From contig JAYVQC010000241.1 in NCBI GenBank assembly GCA_043757045.1, positions 37,916-101,915 on the forward strand: DNA of 64,000 bases, given 5' to 3'. A model generated the notes under the pieces. The model had not been told where the DNA came from and made no database searches. It saw only the letters and a program-made list of their open reading frames with translations. Positions 56,701 to 63,351 of the stretch are shown here, piece after piece; the stretch's first letter is position 1; each line of letters starts with the position of its first letter. The stretch is from JANNGC01 sp043757045. GTDB lineage: Bacteria > Verrucomicrobiota > Verrucomicrobiia > Limisphaerales > SIBH01. The translations under genes and the position numbers were made by a program.

Positions 56701-57004
56701 CGATGCCTTGGTCTTCGAGGATGCGTTTGGAAAGTATGCTCAATTCACCGTGTTGCTCTCCGCACCGAGCGAGAAGCCGGTGAGCGTGAACCTCGGCACT
56801 TCCGCCGACACAGCGGTGAAGGACGTGGATTATGTCGCGCGGCCCAGCATTGACTTGTTTTTCCCGCCCGGTGAGACCGCGCAAAATGTGCGGATCGAGC
56901 TGACCGGCAACCCCGGTTCCATCGGGCACCGCTTCAATCTGATTGCCGTCAGTGCCGTGAACGCCGCCCTGTCCGACAAGATCGGAACGTGCGTGATTCC
57001 GTAA
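50768..57004 (+). CDS. Secreted cohesin/HYR/dockerin/cadherin-like/Calx-beta protein
   Basis: A 2078-aa protein from ATG 50768 (ATG 50783 is also possible), 19 nt after the preceding stop. Signal peptide FLLSLALLLGLTAGSARA, cleaved near 34. Modules: cohesin-like (35-180), three HYR-like (181-415), carboxypeptidase-regulatory-like (416-482), dockerin-like (482-592, loop DVDGSSSITTLD then LSFVRRLVLG), cohesin-like (618-765), nine cadherin/He_PIG-like repeats (767-1635, core FTWTPTEAQGP and VTDNGTP), and four Calx-beta-like domains (1636-2078, e.g. DYTPVSGTLVFEPG). The HYR-dockerin block is a close paralogue of the one in the upstream giant protein. Calx-beta and cadherin-like repeats usually bind calcium and mediate adhesion. 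Unlike its neighbours it lacks the shared C-terminal module and ends TCVIP. A strong terminator follows 41 nt downstream. Confidence 0.93.
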   Translation: MNPHTMSTKTRRQATNFLLSLALLLGLTAGSARAATLTFAVGATNAVTNSQVVLPIRVTNFTSISSFSFSFHWNTNVARFMGVEQFALPGQTTNDFGLLTNDFGIFPEGTLTALWFEPSGGSTNVPNGAQIFGLRFQLIGTAAATCPVRIDGTPTEVFAADGNLETVPVATVNNILSIDRTLIVTCQSDKIVECGTPWQFDLPQNTDSCGGLPVTINVLSTVTNFTGTCGFTAIRTWEILDACTNRTVCVQTVTAIDTTPPVVSCAPNKTIEYGTAWNFDRPTGNDLCIGTNVNVAVTSTATNFGPCGLMYTATRTWSVFDGCSNAVSCTQIVTVHDTTAPVITCAPDKNVNCLGVWAFNPPFATDIADGTNLTITIVSTVTNGTCGSSYTATRTWRATDSCGNFSQCSQTAFGRAIVTVSGTAFLPTNYPATISDKRVTTATVVGPTNTTAATVADGTYSLVFDAANNVTVQPLAPTSGQPADGVSTLDITFLRRHILNLALLDTPYKRLAGDVDGSSSITTLDLSFVRRLVLGSTNRFPRGLWRFVPADFVFANPAVPWSAPTNRTYASVGADTVGQDFVALKLGDVNNSWTPPVSTVGSPKSAAKKAPVSAGTTNGVTFIAPVTNGFPGDEIVVPIITSGFNFVNGFQFTLRWDTQTVAFVNLGQFGLPGMGGGNFNTNFARGYTNLAGNPGILTVQWDEPSAGALDLAEGALVFEARFRLVGAPSNSTPLTIDGSLTAFEVVNGNLEVTNSSSIDGSVFVKQPNRAPNLATIAAQSISEGVLFSLTPVVTDADGSVQTQTFSLDAAPAGASINPTTGLFTWTPTEAHGPGVHPVTIRVTDNGTPAPLNDTESFNITVNEINSAPVLTTIGNLNANEGSLFSFTATATDSDRPTNSLTFTLEDAVPSGASITTAGVFTWTPTEVQGPSTNTFTVRVTDNGSPALNDFEVITIFVAEANGAPVLTAITSKTVSEGSTLTFTALGSDSDSPAQILSYSLGAGAPSGASINSASGAFSWTPTEAQGPSNYVVTVVVTDNGTPALSDSKTVSITVNEVNVAPTLGPIGNQVMNELTTLAFAAVGGDADLPANTLTYSLSNAPAGATIHPSNGTFTWTPTEAQGSNTYTFTIRVADNGTPVLSASETITVQVNETIGAPVLAFIGNKFVNEGSLLTFTNSATDEDVPAQILTYSLSNAPAGASLNSSNGVFTWTTTEAQGSNTYFVTVIVTDSGVPAQFASQAVIITVGEVTTPPLLAVIGAQGVSEGSTLNFTATATDVDLPAQTFTFSLLNAPSGAVIHPTTGAFSWTPTEAQGPNSYQVTVIVTDNGTPASSDSEVVTITVGEVTTAPVLAAIGNKTVNESALLNFNASATDADLPAQTLTYSLDAGAPSGASITSGGVFTWTPAEAQGPGSYNVTVRVTDNGVPPLSVFETITISVNESNIAPSLAVISNKTVVKNTQLSFSAVGSDLDSPAQTLTYSLDAGAPAGATINPTTGAFTWTPNNSQGPSTNSLTIRVTDNGPGSLSTARTFSVVVFNDNTAPELAAIGNKEVTTQTLLTFQATANDAESTSQTLTFTLENAPAGASIHPLTGVFTWTPADEQGPSTNVVTVRVTDSAPFNPLNDSETIQIIVHEFIAPTIAIADVATPAGSDGSFTAEFEITLSAPVARTVTVQYETADGSALGGEDYTPVSGTLVFEPGITNLTLDIEVTGKSTVYTNRSFFVQLSQATNGVLADAEALGTLLATAAPGFYIDDVTLMEGNAGRGNAVFTVLLRGPHTLPVTVNYVALKGSALARKDFTVKRGRLKFPVGTNTARVNIPIVGETLSEFDENYTVVLSRSVNAVIIRGTGHGTILDDDALPSISISDAATTEANTGARALAFTLRLSAKSGRPVSVDFSTMDGTAVSGSDYLGTNGTAIIPAGKLLTKISVPVVGNARSESNETFFVNLANSVNATLGDAQGAASVKDTDRGPAVLVGDALVFEDAFGKYAQFTVLLSAPSEKPVSVNLGTSADTAVKDVDYVARPSIDLFFPPGETAQNVRIELTGNPGSIGHRFNLIAVSAVNAALSDKIGTCVIP
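53065..55670 (+). repeat. Nine cadherin/He_PIG-like repeats
   Basis: Units of about 95 aa open with APxLxxIGNKxVxEG and close with TITVNE. The central motif GAxINPTTGxFTWTP is conserved. Unit 8 (VVKNTQL) and unit 9 (EVTTQTL) have replaced the E-G turn. Confidence 0.75.
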
Positions 57005-57044
57005 CTCACCGCGGGAACTGCCCGGCCACCAGCCTTCGTTACTT

Positions 57045-57077
57045 CCGCCGCAGGTGCAAACCTGCGGCGGATTTTTT
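57045..57077 (+). terminator. Strong intrinsic terminator
   Basis: A perfect 11-bp stem CCGCCGCAGGT/ACCTGCGGCGG with loop GCAA, then A and six T residues, 41 nt after the stop. It should end the transcription unit carrying the 5846-aa and 2078-aa genes. Confidence 0.88.
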
Positions 57078-57111
57078 GGCTCAGAGCCTGTCTGAAAATT
57101 CTGCATGGGTA

Positions 57112-57257
57112 GCACAGGCCACCGGCCTGTGCCGCCGGGCTACCAGCCCGGCGGAAGGGTGAGGGCGGCGTCGGTCAAACACGCCTGACTCCGCCAGGAG
57201 GCTCACTCTCATTCCGCTGGGCAAGTTGCCCAGCGGAACGGGCTGGTAGCCCGTTCC
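57112..57257. repeat. Compound palindromic (REP-like) element, four hairpins
   Basis: Hairpin 1: GCACAGGCC-ACC-GGCCTGTGC (57112-57132). Hairpin 2: CCGCCGGGCT-ACC-AGCCCGGCGG (57132-57154). Hairpin 3: arms TTCCGCTGGGCAA/TTGCCCAGCGGAA (57212-57238). Hairpin 4: GGAACGGGCT-GGT-AGCCCGTTCC (57235-57257). Hairpins 2 and 4 have complementary cores, so the whole is an inverted repeat of hairpins. It is non-coding. Confidence 0.8.
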
Positions 57258-57481
57258 ACCCTTTTTCCGACCGGCTCTCAATCTTCCCGAGTTTTTCGCC
57301 CTGCTCCGTCGGTGAATTTCTCTCACTCCATCGCAATGACGCAGGGTGTCGTAGTCCTGCGTAAGCCCGCCCCTACCCCGGGCCGTACTAGTACGAATGT
57401 TCGCGCCGTAGGTGTGCCTGCCCCGTGAACATTGATCGGCGGGCGGGTGGGCAGGGATGCTAGGCCATCGAAGAAAATCGT
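57258..57481. other. Upstream region of the VWA protein gene
   Basis: About 220 nt with no convincing gene. It holds the 12-bp perfect palindrome CGTACTAGTACG (57384-57395), about 87 nt before the next ATG, which could be an operator or part of a repeat. Promoter elements cannot be assigned. Short antisense frames here look like chance. Confidence 0.45.
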
Positions 57482-60400
57482 ATGCACCGCAACCGTCTCG
57501 TCTCTCTCTTGTGCGCCGCTGGCGTGTGGATGGCAGTTTCCGGCCAGGCCGCGAACCTCGCGCCGCTCGCCACCAACGACGTGTACTCGGTCAACGAGGA
57601 CGCGCGCCTGTCCGTGAATCATCGCGGCGTGCTGACCAACGACTTTGATCCCGAGGGCACCACCCTGACGGCGCTGCTCGTCACCGCGCCGCCGAACGGC
57701 ACGCTGACCTTCACGAACAACGGCGGCTTTGCCTACACGCCGCGCACCAATTTCTTCGGCACGGATTCTTTCACCTATCGCGCTCGCGACGCGGGCGGCA
57801 GCAACTCGGTGCCGGCCACCGTCACCATCAATGTGCTGCCCGTGAACGACGCACCGCGCGCGACCAACAATTCTTACAACCTTAACTCTGACATCGTGAA
57901 CATCCGCTACGCCCCCGGCGTGCTGGGCAACGACGGCGACGTGGACGGCGACACGCTTTCCGCGGTGCTCATCAGCAATGTCACACGCGGTGTGCTGGCG
58001 CTGAATGGCGACGGCTCGTTCAACTACACGCCGGAGGCGGGCTTCTTCGGTACGGACTCGTTCACCTACCGCGCGTCAGATGGCATCACGAACAGCGCCA
58101 CCGCGACGGTCACGCTCAACGTCAGTCCCGCGCCCATCGTTATCACCACGCCGCCGGCGGACCAGGCCGTGTGCGCGGGAGCGACGGGCACATTCAGCAT
58201 CGCGGCCACGGGCACGGCGCTCACGTATCAATGGTTCAAGAGCACGAACCTGCTCGCCGGCGCGACGAACAGCACGCTGGTATTGAACAACGTCGGCACG
58301 TCCGATGCCGCCCAGTATCGCGTGCGGCTGACCGGCGCGACGAACTCGGTGACGAACAGTGCCACGCTCACGGTGAACCTGCCGGTCAGCACGCCGCCGC
58401 TCGCGAACCAAATCCGCCTGGTCGGTTCCATCGTGGCTTTCAACGCCACGGCCACCGGCAGCGCACCGATCACCTTCTCGTGGTTGAAGAATGGCGAAGT
58501 CATCCCTGGCCAGAATGGCAGCACGCTCCTCCTCTCGAACCTGCTCTCCACAGACTCCGGCCTTTACTCCGTCATCGTGGGCAACCCCTGCGGCAGCATC
58601 ACGAACCGCGCCACGCTTACGGTCGAGCCGTGCTTCAACCAGTTCGACGTGATGCTCGTCATTGACCGCTCCGGCTCGATGGTGGGGCAGGCTTACACGG
58701 ATGCGCGCACCGCGGCCTCGAACTTCGTCCACAATCTGCACCTCTCTGCCGAGACCAACGACACGCTTGGCCTCGTTTCTTACAACCCGACTTCGACATT
58801 GAACCAGACGCTGACGAATTCGCCGCTGGCGATGGAGCAGGCCATTCAGGCGCTCGGGCCGGCCACGAACGGAACGTGCATCAGTTGTGGCATCAACACC
58901 GCGCAGACGGAACTCGACTCCGCGCGCCGCCGCCCGAACGCGCTGCCCGTCCTGGTGCTGCTCACCGACGGCATCCCGCACGACTTCGACACGCCGAGCA
59001 ACGCGCTCTACAACGCGCAACTCGCCAAGAACGCCGGCACGCGCCTCTTCACCGTGGCCTTCGGCACGAACATTGACACCGCGCTGATGACCGGCATGGC
59101 GTCCTCCGCGAGCGACTATTTCTTCGCCACGAATTCCTCCCAACTCGGCGCGCTCTTCGATGCCATCTCCACGGTCATCTGCCGTCCGCCCACGAACATC
59201 TTCGGACCCTACGGCACCACGGCCTGCGCGGGCGCGACGGTGAATCTCGAAGTGAACGCCAGCGGCTGCGCGAAGTTTGATTACCAATGGCGCAAGGACG
59301 GCGCGGCGCTCGCCGGAAAAACCAACGCCACGCTCGCGTTGAACAACGTAACGGTGGCGGACACCGCGGATTATTCCGTGGTCGTGTCCAGCGTGTGCCG
59401 TACCGTGACGAACCACGCGGTGGTCATCGTCAATGCGCCCGCGCAAGTCGTGACGCCAGTGGCAAATCAGGCGAGCTACCTCGGCAGTAATGTCGTCTTC
59501 AATGTCGCGGCCAGCGGCACGCAGCTCAGTTACGCATGGAGTTTCAACGGCACGGTGCTCGGCACGAACAGTTCGCTCGCGCTGAACAACCTCACCGCCG
59601 GTCAGGCGGGCGAATACTGCGTGGTGATCACGGGCGCGGACTGCGGCAGCCCGGTGACGAACTGCGCGACGCTCACCATCCTCAATCGCGCGCCGACGGC
59701 GAACAACGACGCCTACACCACGGCGGAAGACACGACCTTCCTCATTTCCGGCTCCGGCGTCCTCGCGAACGACACCGACCTCGACAACGATGCGCTCACC
59801 GCCGTGCTCGTCAGCAACGTGGCCCACGGCACACTCGACCTCAGCGCGAACGGGGCGTTCCGCTACACGCCAAGTTTGAATTTCAACGGCGTGGACTCGT
59901 TCACCTACCGCACGAGCGACGGATTGATTAACTCCGGCACCGCGACCGTGACGATCACGGTGACGCCCGTGAACGACGCGCCCGTCGCACTCAACGACGC
60001 TTACACGATGGCCGAAGACACGACGCTGACCATTCCGGCGGCGGGGATTCTCGCGAACGATTCCGATGTGGATGGTGATGCTTTGACCGTGACGCTCGCG
60101 AGCGGCGTGGCGAACGGCACTTTGAATTTGAGCGCGAATGGCGCGTTCACCTACACGCCGAGTTTGAACCACACCGGCACGGTCACCTTCACTTACACCG
60201 TCACGGACGGCACGGCGGTTTCCGCGCCCGCCACGGTTACGATGACGATCACGCCGGTGAACGACGCGCCGGTCGCGGCGAGTGATTCTTACACCACGGT
60301 TGAGGACACGGTCTTGACGGTTCCCGCACCCGGCCTGCTGGCCAATGACCGCGACGCGGATGGTGATGCGCTCTCGGCGGTGTTGGTGGACGGCGTCCCG

Positions 60401-62554
60401 CATGGGGTGCTGGAGATGAGTGCCTCGGGCGCGTTCACTTACACCCCGAGTCTGAATTTCACGGGCCTGGTCACGTTCACGTATCGCGTGACGGACGGCA
60501 CCGCGTCGTCTGCGCCGGCCACGGTCAGCATCACGGTCACGCCGGTCAACGACGCGCCGGTCGCGGTGGCGGATGAATTCACCACGCTGGAGGACGCGCT
60601 GCTCACGATTCCGGTCGCGGGAATTTTGACGAATGATTTCGACGTGGACGGAGATGCCCTTTCCGCCGTGCTCGTCAGTGACGTGGCGAACGGCACGTTG
60701 GTGTTGAGCACGAACGGCTCGTTCACGTATCTGCCGAACGCGAATTTCCACGGCGAGGATTCCTTCCTCTACCGCGCTTTTGACGGCGCGCTGCACTCGG
60801 AGACCACACTGGTTCGCATCCTCGTCATCGCGACGAATGACGCGCCCATCGCGGTGAACGACGCCTACGCCACCGCCGAAGACCTCGCCATCAACGTCCC
60901 CGCGCCCGGCGTGCTGCCGAACGATTTCGACGCCGACGGTGATCCTTTGACCGCGCAACTCGTGAGCGGGGTGACGCACGGCACGCTCGCGCTCAACGCG
61001 GACGGCTCGTTCAACTACACGCCGAATGCGAACTATCACGGCTTGGATTCGTTCACGTATCAAATCACCGACGGCTTCGCGACTTCCGCCGTGGCGACGG
61101 TGAGCCTGACGATCAGTTCGGTGAACGACCAACCGCTCGGGGTCGCGGGCGAGAACGACAATTACACGACGCTGGAAGATCAGGCGCTGGTCGTGTTCGC
61201 GCCCGGTGTGCTCGCGAATGACTCCGACCCGGACGGCGACGCGCTCACGGCGGTGCTGGTCCGCAACGTGTCGCACGGCACGCTGGCGCTGCGCACGGAC
61301 GGCTCCTTCACCTACGCGCCCGCCGCAAATTACTTTGGCCCCGACAGTTTCAGCTACGTCGCGAACGACGGACTGACCAACTCCGCGCCCGTCGTCGTCA
61401 CCCTCACGGTGTCGCCGGTGAATGACGCGCCTTCGTTCAACGCAGGTTCCAGCCAGCGCGTGAACTTCAACTCCGGCGCGCAGACCGTGGCGAACTGGGC
61501 CTCTGGCCTCAGCGCCGGGCCGGCCAATGAATCCGCGCAGGCCGTTCACTTTGAAGTCGTGAACAACAACCCCGCACTGTTCGCTGTCCAGCCCGCGATC
61601 AATGCCCTCGGCACGCTCAGTTACACGCCCATCGGCACCGGTTACGGCGTGGCGTCTTTGACCGTGGTGTTGAAGGACAACGGCGGCACGGCCAATGGAG
61701 GCTCCGACACATCCGCAGAAAAGACTTTCTCCATCACGCTGAACGGCCCGCCCGTCATCAGCATCATCAACCCGACGAACGGCACGAGCCTGGTGGGGAC
61801 GAACAACGTCACCGTCATCGCGCAGGCCAGCGACCCGGACAGCGTGATCACGAACGTGACGATCTTCAATGGCACCAATGTTCTCAGCAGCGGCATGGAC
61901 ACGCCGTACTTCGCCGCGCTGCTGAACGCGCCGTTCGGCACCTACGCCTTCCGCGCCGTGGCCGTGGACGATCTCGGCCTGCGCGCCACGTCGAGCATCG
62001 TAACGTTGACGGTGACGCAAAGCCCGCCCGTGACCGCGCTCGGGCCGATTGTGTTGAACCATCAGAACGGGTTGTTCGAGCAGTTCGTCCGCATCGCGAA
62101 TAACACGCCGCAGTCCTTCCCGAACGGGGTGCGCCTGCTCATCAAGGGACTCGACACTACGAACCGCATCTACAATGCGACGGGCACCAACGCAGGCATT
62201 CCCTACATTGATGTCCGCACGCCGCTGCCTTCGCAGGGCTTCGTGGATGTGCTGCTGCAATACTACATTCCGAACCCGCGCACGGTGCCGAATCCGCAGC
62301 TCCTGGCCGAGCCGCTGCCCTTCACGGTGCCGGTGGCTGCGGCACCGACGCTGGTGCTGTCCGGACAAAGCACGAACGCGCTCACGCTGCGCTTCAGCAC
62401 CGTGGCGGGACGGCTCTACTACCTCCAGTCCTCGGAAGATTTCACGACCTGGTCCGCCGTGCCGGGATTGATCCAAGGCACCGGCGGCGTGCTCCAACGC
62501 ACGCCGAACCTGGGCGAAGGTAAAAAATTCTTCCGCGTCCTGCTGCTGCCGTGA
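57482..62554 (+). CDS. Secreted cadherin-like/Ig/VWA surface protein
   Basis: A 1690-aa protein. Signal peptide MHRNRLVSLLCAAGVWMAV, cleaved near GQAA. Modules: two cadherin-like (27-218, NDxDPEGTTL, TDSFTYRA), two Ig-like (219-383), a von Willebrand A domain (388-570), two Ig-like (571-736), six cadherin-like repeats (737-1316, EDTxLxxxxxGxLxND), a more distant one (1317-1421), a bacterial Ig domain (1423-1514), a segment I do not recognise (1517-1616), and the shared C-terminal module ending FFRVLLLP. The VWA keeps a metal-ion adhesion site: D395-x-S397-x-S399 and D496 in LLTDGIPHD, so divalent-metal-dependent ligand binding is plausible. It starts after a terminator and repeat element, so is probably its own transcription unit. 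It ends in a repeat shared with the convergent nuclease gene. A surface adhesion role is inferred. Confidence 0.93.
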   Translation: MHRNRLVSLLCAAGVWMAVSGQAANLAPLATNDVYSVNEDARLSVNHRGVLTNDFDPEGTTLTALLVTAPPNGTLTFTNNGGFAYTPRTNFFGTDSFTYRARDAGGSNSVPATVTINVLPVNDAPRATNNSYNLNSDIVNIRYAPGVLGNDGDVDGDTLSAVLISNVTRGVLALNGDGSFNYTPEAGFFGTDSFTYRASDGITNSATATVTLNVSPAPIVITTPPADQAVCAGATGTFSIAATGTALTYQWFKSTNLLAGATNSTLVLNNVGTSDAAQYRVRLTGATNSVTNSATLTVNLPVSTPPLANQIRLVGSIVAFNATATGSAPITFSWLKNGEVIPGQNGSTLLLSNLLSTDSGLYSVIVGNPCGSITNRATLTVEPCFNQFDVMLVIDRSGSMVGQAYTDARTAASNFVHNLHLSAETNDTLGLVSYNPTSTLNQTLTNSPLAMEQAIQALGPATNGTCISCGINTAQTELDSARRRPNALPVLVLLTDGIPHDFDTPSNALYNAQLAKNAGTRLFTVAFGTNIDTALMTGMASSASDYFFATNSSQLGALFDAISTVICRPPTNIFGPYGTTACAGATVNLEVNASGCAKFDYQWRKDGAALAGKTNATLALNNVTVADTADYSVVVSSVCRTVTNHAVVIVNAPAQVVTPVANQASYLGSNVVFNVAASGTQLSYAWSFNGTVLGTNSSLALNNLTAGQAGEYCVVITGADCGSPVTNCATLTILNRAPTANNDAYTTAEDTTFLISGSGVLANDTDLDNDALTAVLVSNVAHGTLDLSANGAFRYTPSLNFNGVDSFTYRTSDGLINSGTATVTITVTPVNDAPVALNDAYTMAEDTTLTIPAAGILANDSDVDGDALTVTLASGVANGTLNLSANGAFTYTPSLNHTGTVTFTYTVTDGTAVSAPATVTMTITPVNDAPVAASDSYTTVEDTVLTVPAPGLLANDRDADGDALSAVLVDGVPHGVLEMSASGAFTYTPSLNFTGLVTFTYRVTDGTASSAPATVSITVTPVNDAPVAVADEFTTLEDALLTIPVAGILTNDFDVDGDALSAVLVSDVANGTLVLSTNGSFTYLPNANFHGEDSFLYRAFDGALHSETTLVRILVIATNDAPIAVNDAYATAEDLAINVPAPGVLPNDFDADGDPLTAQLVSGVTHGTLALNADGSFNYTPNANYHGLDSFTYQITDGFATSAVATVSLTISSVNDQPLGVAGENDNYTTLEDQALVVFAPGVLANDSDPDGDALTAVLVRNVSHGTLALRTDGSFTYAPAANYFGPDSFSYVANDGLTNSAPVVVTLTVSPVNDAPSFNAGSSQRVNFNSGAQTVANWASGLSAGPANESAQAVHFEVVNNNPALFAVQPAINALGTLSYTPIGTGYGVASLTVVLKDNGGTANGGSDTSAEKTFSITLNGPPVISIINPTNGTSLVGTNNVTVIAQASDPDSVITNVTIFNGTNVLSSGMDTPYFAALLNAPFGTYAFRAVAVDDLGLRATSSIVTLTVTQSPPVTALGPIVLNHQNGLFEQFVRIANNTPQSFPNGVRLLIKGLDTTNRIYNATGTNAGIPYIDVRTPLPSQGFVDVLLQYYIPNPRTVPNPQLLAEPLPFTVPVAAAPTLVLSGQSTNALTLRFSTVAGRLYYLQSSEDFTTWSAVPGLIQGTGGVLQRTPNLGEGKKFFRVLLLP
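59690..61430 (+). repeat. Six tandem cadherin-like (VCBS-type) repeats
   Basis: Units of about 95 aa begin NDAPVAxNDxYTTxEDT, then GxLANDxDxDGDALTAVLV, GTLxLxxNGSFTYTP and DSFTYRxxDG. The acidic turns (DxDxDGD) suggest calcium binding. Confidence 0.8.
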
Positions 62555-62561
62555 GGCCCGT

Positions 62562-62682
62562 CGTAGCGGCGTCTCGGCAGAGCGCCGGTGACTGATCCCA
62601 TCTCGTGATTCGTTTCACGAGGTCGTCAATCCTCGACCGTCGAGAGGAAATTATGGCGGCGGTCTGCCGACGCGCCGCTACG
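62562..62682. repeat. 121-nt imperfect inverted repeat between convergent genes
   Basis: The outer arms CGTAGCGGCG (62562-62571) and CGCCGCTACG (62673-62682) are exact complements. Complementarity continues inward (GGCAGA/TCTGCC) with a small bulge. A central hairpin CTCGTGA/TCACGAG lies at 62602-62621. Located just past the stop at 62554 and just past the end of the opposing nuclease gene, it may act as a bidirectional terminator or be a dispersed REP-like element. Confidence 0.7.
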
Positions 62683-62699
62683 AGGATGAAGTGCTGAAG

Positions 62700-63314
62700 C
62701 TATTTCCCTCCCTTGGCCCACAGGCCGAGTCGTTTGGCCTTCGCCTCGGCTTCGAGCTTCTGGAGTTTGGCCATGTGCTCTTTCGCGGGCTTGCCATCGG
62801 GAAGAATTGCCACCGTGCCTTTCGCGCGCGCCCAGCCGTAGCTCACGAGCAACTCGCCGAGGTCACGTCCGCCCACGTCAATTTGCGCGTAGTAGCGCGG
62901 CAGTCGGCTGCGGCCCTGCGCGTTCTGCCAGCGCGTGGTCACGGTGCAGCCACGCGCCAGCCAGGCCGCCGCGAATTTTTTTGCCGCCTCGCCGCCCTTG
63001 ATGATCTCCGCTTCGCTCACGCCGAAATATGCCGCTTGTTCCGTCACGCGCTCTTTCACGGACAAGTCCGTCTCCGGCGCGTCAGTGAAGTAGAGGCGGA
63101 AGATGAACTGGCGCTGGTCGCCGGTCATGACGTGGAAGCTGTCGCCGTCGCGATGTTCCGCCGCGAGCAACTGGCAGCCCGGCAGCGTGAGCCATTTCAA
63201 CGGCGACTTGCTCGCGCCACTGGCGAGCAAAGTGAGGCTGAGAAAAATGGGGAACAGGAAACAACGCACTTCGAGGAAACGCTGCCAGTGCGGTGGCCTC
63301 ATGCAAAGAAGCAA
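62700..63314 (-). CDS. Secreted SNase-like (thermonuclease family) nuclease
   Basis: A 204-aa protein on the - strand with an N-terminal signal segment (FLFPIFLSLTLLASG). An in-frame ATG at 63302 would shorten it by four residues. The SNase fold is recognisable: calcium-site DGDSFHV (D56, D58), the catalytic-type R73 in FIFRLYF, the DAPET motif with E81, and R140 in PRYYAQIDVGGRDLGELLV, matching Arg35, Glu43 and Arg87 of staphylococcal nuclease. The family hydrolyses DNA and RNA phosphodiester bonds with calcium. A Lys/Ala-rich helix closes the chain. It could scavenge extracellular nucleic acid, but many bacterial members are uncharacterised. It is divergent from ubiX, whose start lies within about 40 nt, so they share an upstream region, and convergent with the VWA gene. 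Confidence 0.88.
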   Translation of the reverse strand: MLLCMRPPHWQRFLEVRCFLFPIFLSLTLLASGASKSPLKWLTLPGCQLLAAEHRDGDSFHVMTGDQRQFIFRLYFTDAPETDLSVKERVTEQAAYFGVSEAEIIKGGEAAKKFAAAWLARGCTVTTRWQNAQGRSRLPRYYAQIDVGGRDLGELLVSYGWARAKGTVAILPDGKPAKEHMAKLQKLEAEAKAKRLGLWAKGGK

Positions 63315-63351
63315 TCAGAGGAAAGTCCAAGTCTTCACCGTTCAGAACAGC

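Noticed and set aside
57323..57622. 99-aa - strand frame across the intergenic region and the VWA gene start
   Set aside because: It overlaps the signal peptide codons of a real gene and has no recognisable domain or ribosome site.
58076..62497. 1473-aa open frame on the - strand opposite the VWA protein
   Set aside because: It is an antisense shadow in GC-rich, codon-biased repeat DNA. The translation is Arg/His/Val-rich with no recognisable domain, while the + strand encodes clear modules throughout.
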